A stretch of DNA of 13,833 bases, from positions 1 through 13,833 of the forward strand of contig CAJTWX010000044.1 in the NCBI GenBank assembly GCA_910580155.1. Direction: 5' to 3'. The position numbers and the translations under genes are program-made. The DNA comes from an uncultured Alphaproteobacteria bacterium. GTDB taxonomy: Bacteria; Pseudomonadota; Alphaproteobacteria; RF32; CAG-239. Of this stretch, positions 1 to 7,376 are shown one piece after another. The notes beneath the pieces are model-generated. The model was not told the DNA's origin. It made no database searches and was given only the letters and a program-made list of their open reading frames with translations. Position 1 is the stretch's first letter. The number at the start of each line of letters is the position of its first letter.

Positions 1-2061
1 GGCTATTATCGGCGTATATGCATCTGGTTTGTCTGCCAGATTGGCGGCAATAAAAAAATCGTCATCTTTTAAAATTTCAATATCAGAGTTAAGTGCATTT
101 AAAACTGTTTCCAGCCGTAGAAGCCAGCGGGATTTTTTCATCGGTGCACCGTCAACCCTGTCTGCACGCGTAAGGATAACGTTGTCAGATGCTAGAAAAC
201 CGCATAAGTCAGCCCCGAGAATTCCGATATTTTTTTCGGGCAGGCTAAAGCCAAAATCTTTTTTCATCGGACGCGACATCCACATATCCGCCTGTGCCGG
301 TTTCGGCCAGATACCTTCGTTGACTTCACCCAAAATAACATAGTCAAAATGGTGCAGTCGCGCTTCAATCGGTCCTAAAATATGGATTCGCGGGTGTGTG
401 CCGTAAGCAGAACGCACAGTTTCCAATCCGGAAAGTTCCGAAAATAACGGAATATAATCTTTACCCGAGATTGAACCTAACACATCGGCAGATTCCAGCA
501 TTTTCGTAATAAACTGTGCCGCACATTTACCTGCCTCGCCGCGCCATAAAATATTTGTATTTTCCGTTGTATCAGAGGCTGCAAACAATTCTGCAGTTTT
601 GATATGAAGCTGCAAAATGTCGGAAAATTTGACAGCATTCGCCGTTAAAGCTTTACTCAAATCAGTTAATGCTTCTTGTACAGAGTTAATAAAAGTATGC
701 GATTCGTCACTTAAATCTGTTTTATTTCGTTGCCGCAGCTGCGTTTCATAATTATATGTTTTTTTACGAAAATCAGCAGCAGACATATTCAATCGGGCAA
801 ACGGGTGTTTTAAAAGACTGATGAGTTTAACCGCCGATTCCGGCGCTTCAGCTGCTTCAGCAATCAATCGCAGATATATACCAACCGGTGAAAGATTAAG
901 CGGTAAACCGGCGGAATCATCTGCTTTAATTTCAAAACGTTCCAATTCTGCCGTAACGCGTCGTGCCAAATTTCTGTCGTAAGTAATAAGTGCAATAGTT
1001 TTTTCGGGTATATCAATTACTTGTCGGATTTTTAAAGCAATTGCCAAAGCCTCATCGCGCTGTGTATTGCAGTTTATAAATCGGATACCGTCAATAGCTT
1101 TCTTTAAGTCAATTGTCTGTGGCAGTTGCCGCCATCTGTCCGAAACGCTCGCCGGTCGCATAAGCTCGGAAATAAACTTTTCCCGCTCAGTATTTTCGGG
1201 CGGAACAATATCACAGATTTGGTTGCGTGAAATATTAAGCAGAGCTAGCAGTTCTTTGAGTTCAAATTGTGGGTGCGATTCATCAACGGCATCCCAATAG
1301 CAGTCATCTGCAAAACAGTCAATTCCGGCAAAATAAATCTCTCCGTTCGGAAGAGCCTGTACCGTTTTTAACATCTGAACAATTGCCGGAAAGCTTGCGG
1401 TAATACCGGCAGCTACAATATTTCTTGTAATATTTTCTTTTTGCCATATATCTGCTTGTTGCATTAAAACCTGTTTTTTAAGCTCGCTTGCATCGATAGC
1501 TAATCGTTCTTCTAATATTTGCGGCCAAAATTCGGTAATAATTTTCAAAAGCTTCAGGGTTTCCTGCCAATGTGTGGCATATTTTTCGGGGACGAGTTCT
1601 TCCAGTTTATCAAATGAAAGCCCTTGCTGGCAGGCCGTATCGATTAAATTACCCAAGTCTAATGCCAAATTAACCGCTTGAGCCAGTGATATTTGTTTTA
1701 AACCGAATTCGTTTGGCTTAGACATAATCAAACGGGCAAATAAAAACAAACGTTCTTCTTTGTTAATAACACGTTTTGTCTGTTCTGTGCTGCCATAAAT
1801 GCCAAATTGGCTGAAAAACAATTCATCGTCATCTATTTCGGCAATCGGAATAATCTGCGGCAAAATAGTCGGTGCCAACCCTTGCTCGCGAATAAAAGCG
1901 TTTGTCAAAGCTTGACACGCCCGCCGATTCGGTACAAGAAATATCACAGCTGCTAATTTAAGAGTATCGGATTTATACTTTTTAAGGTAAATTCGCGCCA
2001 ATACATCCCAAAAAGAGCAGCTTAATCTGATATTAAAAACATTTTTCAGGCAATCAGTCAT
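1..2061 (-). CDS. addB: AddB, double-strand break repair protein (N-terminal 687 residues, 3' end off the window)
   Basis: AddB pairs with AddA in the AddAB helicase-nuclease, which resects double-strand DNA ends and prepares them for RecA. The frame is open from an ATG at 2061 to base 1, so 687 codons are visible of a family usually near 1000 residues. The C-terminal RecB-like nuclease domain, with its iron-sulfur cysteines, would be off the window. The early segment FLVPNRRACQALTNAF and the later GEVNEGIWP (about residues 578-586), MSRPMKKDFGF and GAPMKKSRWLLRL match conserved blocks of alphaproteobacterial AddB. I see no Walker A motif near the N-terminus, as expected for the alpha-type family whose AddB is not the active motor. 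The ATG overlaps the rdgB stop (ATGA), suggesting translational coupling. addA would be expected beyond the left edge. Confidence 0.9.
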   Translation of the reverse strand, partial: MTDCLKNVFNIRLSCSFWDVLARIYLKKYKSDTLKLAAVIFLVPNRRACQALTNAFIREQGLAPTILPQIIPIAEIDDDELFFSQFGIYGSTEQTKRVINKEERLFLFARLIMSKPNEFGLKQISLAQAVNLALDLGNLIDTACQQGLSFDKLEELVPEKYATHWQETLKLLKIITEFWPQILEERLAIDASELKKQVLMQQADIWQKENITRNIVAAGITASFPAIVQMLKTVQALPNGEIYFAGIDCFADDCYWDAVDESHPQFELKELLALLNISRNQICDIVPPENTEREKFISELMRPASVSDRWRQLPQTIDLKKAIDGIRFINCNTQRDEALAIALKIRQVIDIPEKTIALITYDRNLARRVTAELERFEIKADDSAGLPLNLSPVGIYLRLIAEAAEAPESAVKLISLLKHPFARLNMSAADFRKKTYNYETQLRQRNKTDLSDESHTFINSVQEALTDLSKALTANAVKFSDILQLHIKTAELFAASDTTENTNILWRGEAGKCAAQFITKMLESADVLGSISGKDYIPLFSELSGLETVRSAYGTHPRIHILGPIEARLHHFDYVILGEVNEGIWPKPAQADMWMSRPMKKDFGFSLPEKNIGILGADLCGFLASDNVILTRADRVDGAPMKKSRWLLRLETVLNALNSDIEILKDDDFFIAANLADKPDAYTPIIA

Positions 2062-2660
2062 TTATTACATTCATCGCTTAGATACTGCACGAATTTCTGT
2101 AAAGCGCGCCCTCTATGCGAAATTTTGTTTTTTTCTTCGCTGTTAAATTCGGCAAATGAGCGGTTAAAACCGGTCGGAATAAAAATCGGGTCATAGCCAA
2201 AACCGGCATTGCCGCTTTTGTGCGCAGCAATGCTGCCGTCTACCCGTCCCTCAAAAGATTTATAACGGCCGTCAGGATATGCTAAAACAATAACGCACGA
2301 AAAATGTGCGGCTCTGTTGCCGGACTTGGTTTCGGCCAGTTCATCCAAAAGCTTGTCCATTCCTTTATCAAAATCGCGATTCGGCGCATATCTTGCCGTA
2401 TAAACTCCAGGTCTTCCTCCCATCGCATCAACGCATAATCCCGAGTCGTCAGCAAAGCACGGAATATTTTGTTCTTTAGCCGCGGCTAAGGCTTTGATAT
2501 ACGCATTTTCTTCAAAGGTCTTTCCGGTCTCTTCAACATCCGGCAAATTCAAATCTTCGCCGGATAAAACATTAATGCCAAGCGGAGATAAAATCTCCCG
2601 AATTTCGCTGATTTTTCCTTTATTATGGCTTGCGAAAATAATATTTTTACAGTTTTGCAT
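2058..2660 (-). CDS. rdgB: RdgB/HAM1-family XTP/dITP pyrophosphatase
   Basis: This enzyme hydrolyses dITP, XTP and ITP to the monophosphates plus pyrophosphate, keeping deaminated purines out of DNA and RNA in the cytoplasm. At 200 residues it has the normal family length. Visible motifs are SHNKGK (11-16, phosphate binding), the conserved FEENAYIKA block (49-57), DDSGL with the metal-binding and catalytic aspartates (71-75), GFGYDPIF (153-160, base pocket) and SHRGRA (181-186). The start lies inside the end of rph (14-base overlap) and the stop overlaps the addB start by four bases, so it sits in a tightly packed operon. The rph-rdgB pairing is common in proteobacteria. No key residue is missing. 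Confidence 0.96.
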   Translation of the reverse strand: MQNCKNIIFASHNKGKISEIREILSPLGINVLSGEDLNLPDVEETGKTFEENAYIKALAAAKEQNIPCFADDSGLCVDAMGGRPGVYTARYAPNRDFDKGMDKLLDELAETKSGNRAAHFSCVIVLAYPDGRYKSFEGRVDGSIAAHKSGNAGFGYDPIFIPTGFNRSFAEFNSEEKNKISHRGRALQKFVQYLSDECNK

Positions 2661-3366
2661 TTTTTAAAGCCTCCTGTTGCAGAACAATAAGTTCGTTAAT
2701 TCCTTTTTGTGCCAGTTCCATTAAAGCATTATAGTCTTCTTTGCTAAATGGTTCACCCTCAGCCGTTCCTTGCACCTCAACAATTCGCCCGTGATTAGTC
2801 AAAACAAAGTTGGCATCCACTTGGGCGTTAGAATCTTCCTCATATTCCAAATCAAGCAGTTTGGTGCCCGCGCATATCCCCACCGAAACGGCAGCTACGG
2901 ATTCACGAATAGGTAAAACCGGAATAAGTCCGTCTCTGACCATCTTTTTTAAGGCAATCGTGAGGGCTACAAAACTTCCGGTAATGGCAGCTGTTCTTGT
3001 GCCGCCGTCTGCTTGTATAACATCACAATCCAATGTAATGAGATAGCCCTCAAGTGCTTCCAAATTAACCACAGCCCGCATAGAGCGTCCGATAAGCCGT
3101 TGTATTTCGTGTGTCCTGCCGCCGGTGCCGTGGGTTTCGCGGTTTACCCGCGTATGCGTAGCTCTGGGCAGAAGGGCATATTCTGCCGTAATCCAGCCTT
3201 TACCGCCGTCTTTCAGCCATTGTGGCACTTTGTTTTCAACCGAAGCCGTACAAATAACGTGTGTGTTACCGCATTTTATCAAACAAGAACCTTCCGCATA
3301 GCTGTTGACATCGGGTATTATCTCGACTTTTCTCAATTCGTCAAATTTGCGATTCGCTGCCCTCAT
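2647..3366 (-). CDS. rph: RNase PH, tRNA 3'-processing exoribonuclease
   Basis: RNase PH is a phosphate-dependent 3'-5' exoribonuclease that trims tRNA precursors and works as a hexameric ring. The 239-residue product is full length. Motifs in order: GGRTHEIQRLIGRSMR (82-97), CDVIQADGGTRTA (114-126) carrying the phosphate-contacting arginine R124, and LDLEYEEDSNAQVDAN (171-186) carrying the metal-binding aspartates D178 and D184. The ATG at 3366 follows the aroK stop by three bases and has an AAGGA ribosome binding site inside the end of aroK. The 3' end overlaps rdgB. All catalytic features seem present, so it is probably active, unlike the frameshifted rph of E. coli K-12. Confidence 0.97.
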   Translation of the reverse strand: MRAANRKFDELRKVEIIPDVNSYAEGSCLIKCGNTHVICTASVENKVPQWLKDGGKGWITAEYALLPRATHTRVNRETHGTGGRTHEIQRLIGRSMRAVVNLEALEGYLITLDCDVIQADGGTRTAAITGSFVALTIALKKMVRDGLIPVLPIRESVAAVSVGICAGTKLLDLEYEEDSNAQVDANFVLTNHGRIVEVQGTAEGEPFSKEDYNALMELAQKGINELIVLQQEALKNAKL

Positions 3367-3369
3367 TTT

Positions 3370-3915
3370 TTATTTTCCTTTATTAACGTTAAGATGCTTT
3401 TCAATAGCGTTTAAAACCCTTGCAACAGTATTGTCAACAGCTTCATTTCTCGTTTCAACCATAATATCTGCCTCGCTGTAATAAGGATATTCCGCATCAA
3501 TGTATGACTGCAGCTTGTTTCTGATTTTCGAGTCGCTGCATTGCAAAAAAGGCCTGCGTTTTCTACCGGTTGTCCGATTATATAAAACATCCAAATCAGC
3601 CTTAAGCCAAATTGTTAACGCATTTTCTTTGGCGATAGCACGGGTTTGCTCCGCAACAAACGCACCGCCGCCGGAGGCTAAAACACAGGGAGAACCGGAA
3701 AGTAAGCGTTTCATAATCCGTTCTTCGCCAGCGCGGTATTCTTCTTGTCCGAAACATTTAAAAACATCAATAACCGAAAGTCCTGCAGCCTTTTCAATTT
3801 CTTGGTCGCCGTCTACAAACGGGAGATTGAGTTTTTTGGCAAGCCTTTTGCCCACACTCGTTTTGCCGCTGCCAATCAAGCCTACAAGTAAAATTATTTT
3901 ATTAGGTTTTATCAT
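3370..3915 (-). CDS. aroK: Shikimate kinase (AroK)
   Basis: Shikimate kinase transfers phosphate from ATP to the 3-hydroxyl of shikimate, the fifth step towards chorismate. From the ATG at 3915 it is 181 residues, the usual length. It shows a P-loop GLIGSGKTS (12-20), the shikimate-binding DGDQEIE (35-41), FGQEEYRAGE with R61, the glycine loop SGGGAF (81-86) and the lid segment GRKRRPFL (117-124). An in-frame GTG at 3942 would add nine residues (MRINTSEYN). I prefer the ATG because MIKPNKIILLVG is a typical family N-terminus, but neither start has a convincing ribosome binding site. It is probably the first gene of the aroK-rph-rdgB-addB operon. aroB, the common downstream partner, is not here; rph follows instead. 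Confidence 0.95.
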   Translation of the reverse strand: MIKPNKIILLVGLIGSGKTSVGKRLAKKLNLPFVDGDQEIEKAAGLSVIDVFKCFGQEEYRAGEERIMKRLLSGSPCVLASGGGAFVAEQTRAIAKENALTIWLKADLDVLYNRTTGRKRRPFLQCSDSKIRNKLQSYIDAEYPYYSEADIMVETRNEAVDNTVARVLNAIEKHLNVNKGK

Positions 3916-3942
3916 ATTATATTCACTAGTATTTATTCTCAC

Positions 3943-4030
3943 TTTACAATAAAGGATATATTGTTAATATTAGATAATCAATACTTAATTGTGCAAAATT
4001 AAACTGTATGATATTTTTAGGAGGTAAACA
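3943..4030. promoter_or_regulatory. Divergent promoter region between aroK and the lipoprotein-xerD-atp block
   Basis: This 88-base AT-rich gap is the only divergent intergenic space in the window, so promoters for both directions should lie here. Rightward candidates are TTTACA (3943-3948), 16 bases, TAATAT (3965-3970), and a stronger lone -10 box TATGAT (4007-4012), which would start RNA almost at the ribosome binding site. A leftward candidate is TTGCAC (complement of 3991-3996), 16 bases, TCTAAT (complement of 3969-3974). These are consensus matches by eye, assuming sigma-70-like boxes. I see no clear operator palindrome. Confidence 0.45.
4019..4024 (+). promoter_or_regulatory. Strong Shine-Dalgarno AGGAGG before the small lipoprotein-like gene
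   Basis: A perfect AGGAGG lies six bases before the ATG at 4031. It is the best ribosome binding site in the window and is the main reason to accept the short gene that follows as real. Ribosomes recruited here could also feed xerD through the ATGA overlap at 4156-4159. Confidence 0.75.
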
Positions 4031-4159
4031 ATGAAATCAGGGATTCTGCTTTTAATTTTGGGAATAATTATACTGGGCGTGGCCTACACCGCGTGCAAAG
4101 ATATCACTCCCGAACAAAAACGTATAGAAAATTCAATTGAACTAAAGCTTGCCAAATGA
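4031..4159 (+). CDS. Small lipoprotein-like or membrane peptide, 42 residues, upstream of xerD
   Basis: I do not recognise this family. The peptide begins MKSGILLLILGIIILGVAY, a lysine followed by about 17 hydrophobic residues, then TAC with a cysteine at residue 22, and a charged tail KDITPEQKRIENSIELKLAK. This resembles a lipoprotein signal with mature Cys22, but the -3 residue is tyrosine rather than leucine, so the lipobox (YTAC) is imperfect. It could instead be a single-span inner-membrane peptide. Support for a real gene is the perfect AGGAGG six bases upstream, a coherent signal-like composition, and a stop that overlaps the xerD start (ATGA, 4156-4159). It opens the long plus-strand block. 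Many proteobacteria keep a tiny outer-membrane lipoprotein (LptM/YifL) a few genes upstream of xerC, but the GLKGPLY sequence of that family is absent. Confidence 0.7.
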   Translation: MKSGILLLILGIIILGVAYTACKDITPEQKRIENSIELKLAK

Positions 4160-5076
4160 GAGAACTGATTAACGAATTTATAGATATGAAAGCGGTGGAA
4201 GCTGGTGCGGCATTAAATACGCTAAAGGCTTACCGCAATGATTTGGAACAATATGCCAAAGGGATATTGCCGCTGTTGGTGCAAAATGTTAAAAAAGAGG
4301 ATATTGAAGATTATCTGAAAAAGCTTAAAGATAGTGGTTGCCGCCCTAAAACGCTTTCCCGCAAAATTTCGGCATTGCGTGAGTTTTACAAATTTTTGCA
4401 AAGTGAGCAGATAATGGCGGATAATCCTGCCACCAGACTTAGAACGCCTAAAATCGGTAAGTCGTTGCCGCTGTTTTTGACGCCGAAAGAAATAAAAAAG
4501 ATATGTGAAGTATCAAGAACAAAACATAAAAATAAGTTCTCGATTATGCGGATGTGTGTGATGATTAAGCTGATGTATTCATCAGGGCTGCGCGTTTCGG
4601 AACTTGTATCTCTTTCTGAAAATGCTATAAACTATGACCAATTACAGATTCTTATTTACGGAAAGGGTAGTAAAGAGCGTATTGTTCCTATAACCAAAGA
4701 AGTAAAAAGCGAAATTTTTGAATATTTGGAACGGCGTGGTGAGTTTTTGGGCAGTCGTAAAAGCAAATGGATGTTTCCGTCTGTGCGTTCATTGTCTGGT
4801 CATATGACGCGTGACGGTTTTTTTAAAAACCTAAAGAAAATGGCGCTGGAAGCTGGAATAGCGTGCGAAAAAGTACACCCGCACGTCTTGCGCCATTCTT
4901 TTGCCACAAAACTTGTAAATAAAAACGCAGATTTGCGCTCAATCCAAAAAATGCTTGGACACGAAAACATCGTCACCACAGAAATTTATACGCATATTAC
5001 AACTGAAAAACTGGCAAACGAAGTTCGAAAAAATCATCCGCTGATGCAGAAAAAGAAAAATGAAGAACAAGAATGA
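4156..5076 (+). CDS. xerD: XerD-type site-specific tyrosine recombinase
   Basis: Xer recombinases resolve chromosome dimers at dif with their partner and FtsK. The 306-residue product has an N-terminal SAM-like core-binding domain (about 1-95) and a C-terminal catalytic domain. All six active-site residues are visible: R146 (SGLRVSEL), K173 (GKGSKER), H243 and R246 (HVLRHSFAT), H269 (LGH) and the nucleophile Y278 (EIYTHI). The blocks SGLRVSELVSL and DLRSIQKMLGHENIVTTEIYTHI favour a housekeeping Xer over a phage or integron integrase, and no attachment site or mobile genes are nearby. XerD over XerC rests on overall resemblance and on divergence from aroK, an arrangement I recall from alphaproteobacteria. 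It is coupled to both neighbours by four-base ATGA overlaps. Confidence 0.9.
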   Translation: MRELINEFIDMKAVEAGAALNTLKAYRNDLEQYAKGILPLLVQNVKKEDIEDYLKKLKDSGCRPKTLSRKISALREFYKFLQSEQIMADNPATRLRTPKIGKSLPLFLTPKEIKKICEVSRTKHKNKFSIMRMCVMIKLMYSSGLRVSELVSLSENAINYDQLQILIYGKGSKERIVPITKEVKSEIFEYLERRGEFLGSRKSKWMFPSVRSLSGHMTRDGFFKNLKKMALEAGIACEKVHPHVLRHSFATKLVNKNADLRSIQKMLGHENIVTTEIYTHITTEKLANEVRKNHPLMQKKKNEEQE

Positions 5077-5597
5077 AAAAGAAAAAAATACATATCTCGG
5101 AAGAACGCCATAGCCGCGATTTGGAAAGTCTTGGAAATATATTTATTCCGATAATGAAAGGCGTTATGTCAGCAGAAGATTTTGTAGAGGCTGATGTAAT
5201 AATGCATTGGGTAGACATTGTCGGGGGTGAGTTGGCAGGGTTCTGTAATCCGCTAAAAGTCAGATATGATGTTAAAGATAACACGCGTACGCTGTTTATT
5301 GAAGTTCCTGTTGGTGGTTTTGCTCTGGAACTGCGCCATCGTGAAGATTATATTCTTGAAAAGGTAAACGCATATTTTGGTTATAAAGCCATACATAAGC
5401 TTAATATCAGTCAAAATGCGAATATGAAAGTGCATAGTTTTATTTTAAAAGGGCAAAAAAAAGAACAAAGGGAACTGGATGCTTCCGAGCAAAATTATTT
5501 ATCTGAACTGGTATCTGAAATAAAAGATGAAAAATTAAGGGAAATTTTAGTAAAATTGGGTAAAAGTGTTATATTATCAAATAAAGGAGCAAAATAA
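5073..5597 (+). CDS. DciA-like (DUF721) protein, probable replicative helicase loader
   Basis: This 174-residue protein matches the DUF721/DciA family, whose members load the DnaB replicative helicase in bacteria lacking DnaC or DnaI. The conserved N-terminal KH-like domain is recognisable from VMHW-like IMHWVDIVGGELA (conserved tryptophan about residue 47) through NPLKVRYDVKDNTRTLFIEV and the later LELRHREDYILEKVNAYFG. The C-terminal tail is charged and probably flexible. The ATG overlaps the xerD stop, and the next gene, a DsbA-like protein, starts one base after the stop. The DUF721-DsbA pairing is seen in many alphaproteobacteria, usually with mutY and smc; neither is present here. The assignment is by pattern, with no catalytic residues to check. 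Confidence 0.82.
   Translation: MKKKKIHISEERHSRDLESLGNIFIPIMKGVMSAEDFVEADVIMHWVDIVGGELAGFCNPLKVRYDVKDNTRTLFIEVPVGGFALELRHREDYILEKVNAYFGYKAIHKLNISQNANMKVHSFILKGQKKEQRELDASEQNYLSELVSEIKDEKLREILVKLGKSVILSNKGAK
5583..5589 (+). promoter_or_regulatory. Ribosome binding site AAAGGAG deciding the dsbA-like start
   Basis: AAAGGAG ends nine bases before the GTG at 5599 and 12 before the TTG at 5602. It lies downstream of another in-frame GTG at 5566, so that longer start would lack a site and would extend well into dciA. The GTG at 5599 is therefore the most likely start. Confidence 0.7.
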
Positions 5598-5598
5598 C

Positions 5599-6312
5599 GT
5601 GTTGATAATTAAGAGAATAAGCAAAATACTGGCAACAGTCATCGTATACATTATTTGTGCATATGGTTACCTGACGGCAAAAGGGTTTGTAATGACGGAG
5701 AGCGGAATGATTCTTTCAAATCAGGCACACGCCGAAGAAGGCGGTTTTGCTCAAAAAGTTGAAGGGGATATCGATATCAGCAAAGAGCGTATGCGCGCAC
5801 TGGGGGCGGAAAACGCGCCGCTAACAATGTATGGCTATTCTTCAATGGCGTGCTCGCATTGTCGGGAATTTCATAAGTTTATCCTGCCGAAAATCGAGCG
5901 TGATTTTATCTCAACCGGCAAACTGCGTTTTGTATATGTACATTTTCCGATTGATGTGCGGTCAATGAAAATTGCAAAATTGTCATATTGCCTGCCTGCA
6001 AATAAATATTATGATTTTATTTCTGAGCTGTATGATAATAAAGACTGGCAGTTTTCCGAAGATGAAAATATTTTTAATGAATATGCTAAAAAGTTCGGTA
6101 TGACAGATGCGGATTTGGAAAAATGTGCACAAAATGCCAAGCTAACAAGCGATATTTTATTAACGCGCAATACGGCTATTGAAAAGTTTGGTGTCAAAGG
6201 AACGCCGTCTTTTATCATTGAGGGTAAAGATGGCAAAGAACTGATTGTCGGTTCACGTAACTATGATGACCTGAAGGACTATCTTAATGCCAGATTGGGA
6301 AAAGAGGAATAA
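5599..6312 (+). CDS. DsbA-like periplasmic thiol-disulfide oxidoreductase
   Basis: From GTG 5599 the product has 237 residues: a positive N-terminus, a hydrophobic segment (about 10-30), then a likely signal peptidase site after NQAHA (residue 45), or else a retained membrane anchor. The mature part is a thioredoxin fold with an inserted helical domain of the DsbA/DSBA_2 kind. The active-site motif is CSHC (85-88) after YGYSSMA, and the cis-proline loop is GTPSF with P203. It should form or shuffle disulfides in periplasmic proteins. Two further cysteines (C131, C176) lie in the helical insertion. Possible clients include the two-cysteine pilin-like protein encoded at 9629-10285, but that link is inference. 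It sits between dciA and atpI with one and zero intervening bases. Confidence 0.88.
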   Translation: MLIIKRISKILATVIVYIICAYGYLTAKGFVMTESGMILSNQAHAEEGGFAQKVEGDIDISKERMRALGAENAPLTMYGYSSMACSHCREFHKFILPKIERDFISTGKLRFVYVHFPIDVRSMKIAKLSYCLPANKYYDFISELYDNKDWQFSEDENIFNEYAKKFGMTDADLEKCAQNAKLTSDILLTRNTAIEKFGVKGTPSFIIEGKDGKELIVGSRNYDDLKDYLNARLGKEE

Positions 6313-6615
6313 ATGTCTAAAACAATTCCCGAAGACATAAAAAAGATGGAACAGCGCATTTCTGCCTTAAAAAAAGAACAGAAATTAAAAGAGGCTGATG
6401 TAAAAGGCGAAAAAGTCGCCGGAATTTTTAAAGGGCTGCGTTTGGGGCTGGAATTTGCTTCCGGAACAATTGTTGGGGCGGGAATAGGGTATATATTGGA
6501 CGAAGTATTTGACTTTCAGTTTGTTATGCTGCTAATCTTTACCATATTAGGCGGTTTTGCCGGTATGTTGAATGCATATCGTTATTTAAAAAATTTTGAT
6601 GAAGATAAAAAATAA
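6313..6615 (+). CDS. atpI: AtpI-like F-type ATP synthase assembly protein (subunit I)
   Basis: AtpI proteins help assemble the c-ring or magnesium supply of the F1F0 complex and are encoded first in many atp operons. This 100-residue protein has a charged, probably coiled-coil N-terminus (1-35), then two membrane segments (about 44-62 and 68-88) with the glycine pattern FASGTIVGAGIGYILD typical of the family, and a short basic/acidic tail. It abuts the dsbA-like stop directly, with GAGG a few bases before its ATG, and precedes atpB. Its position and topology make the call firm, although family sequence conservation is low. Confidence 0.88.
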   Translation: MSKTIPEDIKKMEQRISALKKEQKLKEADVKGEKVAGIFKGLRLGLEFASGTIVGAGIGYILDEVFDFQFVMLLIFTILGGFAGMLNAYRYLKNFDEDKK

Positions 6616-6620
6616 AGGAG
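6616..6620 (+). promoter_or_regulatory. Ribosome binding site AGGAG deciding the atpB start
   Basis: AGGAG ends one base before an ATG at 6622 but seven bases before a GTG at 6628. One base is too close for initiation, so the GTG gives the right spacing. The site begins immediately after the atpI TAA. Confidence 0.7.
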
Positions 6621-6627
6621 TATGCGC

Positions 6628-7353
6628 GTGTCAGGCCCTATGGAGCAATTTGAAATCAAAAAACTCGTTCCGCTGGAATTAAACGGTTATGATATCGCTT
6701 TTACCAATTCATCGCTGTGTATGGTTTTATCAGCTCTGTCCGTAGTGGTCATCTTTGCTTTTTGCTTGCGGAAACGGACATTGGTTCCGACAATGGCGCA
6801 AACAATTCCCGAAAGCATTTACGAGTTTATCCGATCAATGGTGGTGGATAATGTTGGCAAGGAGGGAATGAAATATTTTTCATTTATATTCTCGTTGTTT
6901 TTATTTATTGCTGCCGGAAACTTGCTGGGCTTGTTCCCCTATAGTTTTACGTTTACATCGCATATAGCCGCTGTTGGCACATTAGCAATAATGGGATTGT
7001 TAATGAATATCTATGTCGGGATTAAAACTAAAAAATGGGGCTATCTGCACACATTTTTACCTCAAGGCGTTCCTCTCCTGATGGCGCCTTTGATTGCTCC
7101 GATTGAAATGATATCGCTGATATCTAAGCCGTTTAGTTTAACAGTTCGTCTGGTTGCTAATATGACGGTCGGGCATATTATCTTAAAAAGCATTGCCGGT
7201 TTTATAGTCACAATGGGACTGCTCGGAGGGGAGCTGCCGTTGACATTCGCCGGTATGATTATAATTTTTGAAATATTTGTCGGAATATTACAGGCTTATA
7301 TTTACACAATTTTGTCTTGCATCTACTTAAGTGATGCGATACATAGTCATTAA
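6628..7353 (+). CDS. atpB: F0 ATP synthase subunit a
   Basis: Subunit a forms the two proton half-channels beside the c-ring in the inner membrane. Starting at GTG 6628 gives 241 residues beginning MSGPMEQFEIKKLVPLEL, close to the usual alphaproteobacterial N-terminus. Several hydrophobic helices are evident, and the conserved fourth-helix block SKPFSLTVRLVANMTVGHI carries the essential arginine (R174, equivalent to E. coli R210). The last helices contain FEIFVGILQAYIYTILSCIYLSDAIH, the usual alphaproteobacterial ending. An ATG at 6622 would add two residues but is only one base from the ribosome binding site. Nothing appears missing. Confidence 0.96.
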   Translation: MSGPMEQFEIKKLVPLELNGYDIAFTNSSLCMVLSALSVVVIFAFCLRKRTLVPTMAQTIPESIYEFIRSMVVDNVGKEGMKYFSFIFSLFLFIAAGNLLGLFPYSFTFTSHIAAVGTLAIMGLLMNIYVGIKTKKWGYLHTFLPQGVPLLMAPLIAPIEMISLISKPFSLTVRLVANMTVGHIILKSIAGFIVTMGLLGGELPLTFAGMIIIFEIFVGILQAYIYTILSCIYLSDAIHSH

Positions 7354-7376
7354 CTTATAATTGGAAAGGAAATAAA

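Noticed and set aside
29..1300. Plus-strand open frames (29-343 and 1067-1300) opposite addB
   Set aside because: The minus frame is open for all 687 codons and carries AddB motifs; these are antisense shadows.
3013..3952. Two overlapping plus-strand open frames (3013-3414 and 3500-3952) opposite rph and aroK
   Set aside because: Both lie antisense to genes with full sets of catalytic motifs, and their translations show no domain or sensible composition.
4156..5076. XerD-like gene as a phage or integrative-element integrase marking an island
   Set aside because: The sequence resembles housekeeping Xer, and there is no tRNA, attachment repeat, excisionase or phage gene nearby.
5453..5465. 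A-rich run in the dciA-like gene as a programmed frameshift site
   Set aside because: The frame stays open and family-like on both sides, and no alternative product makes sense.
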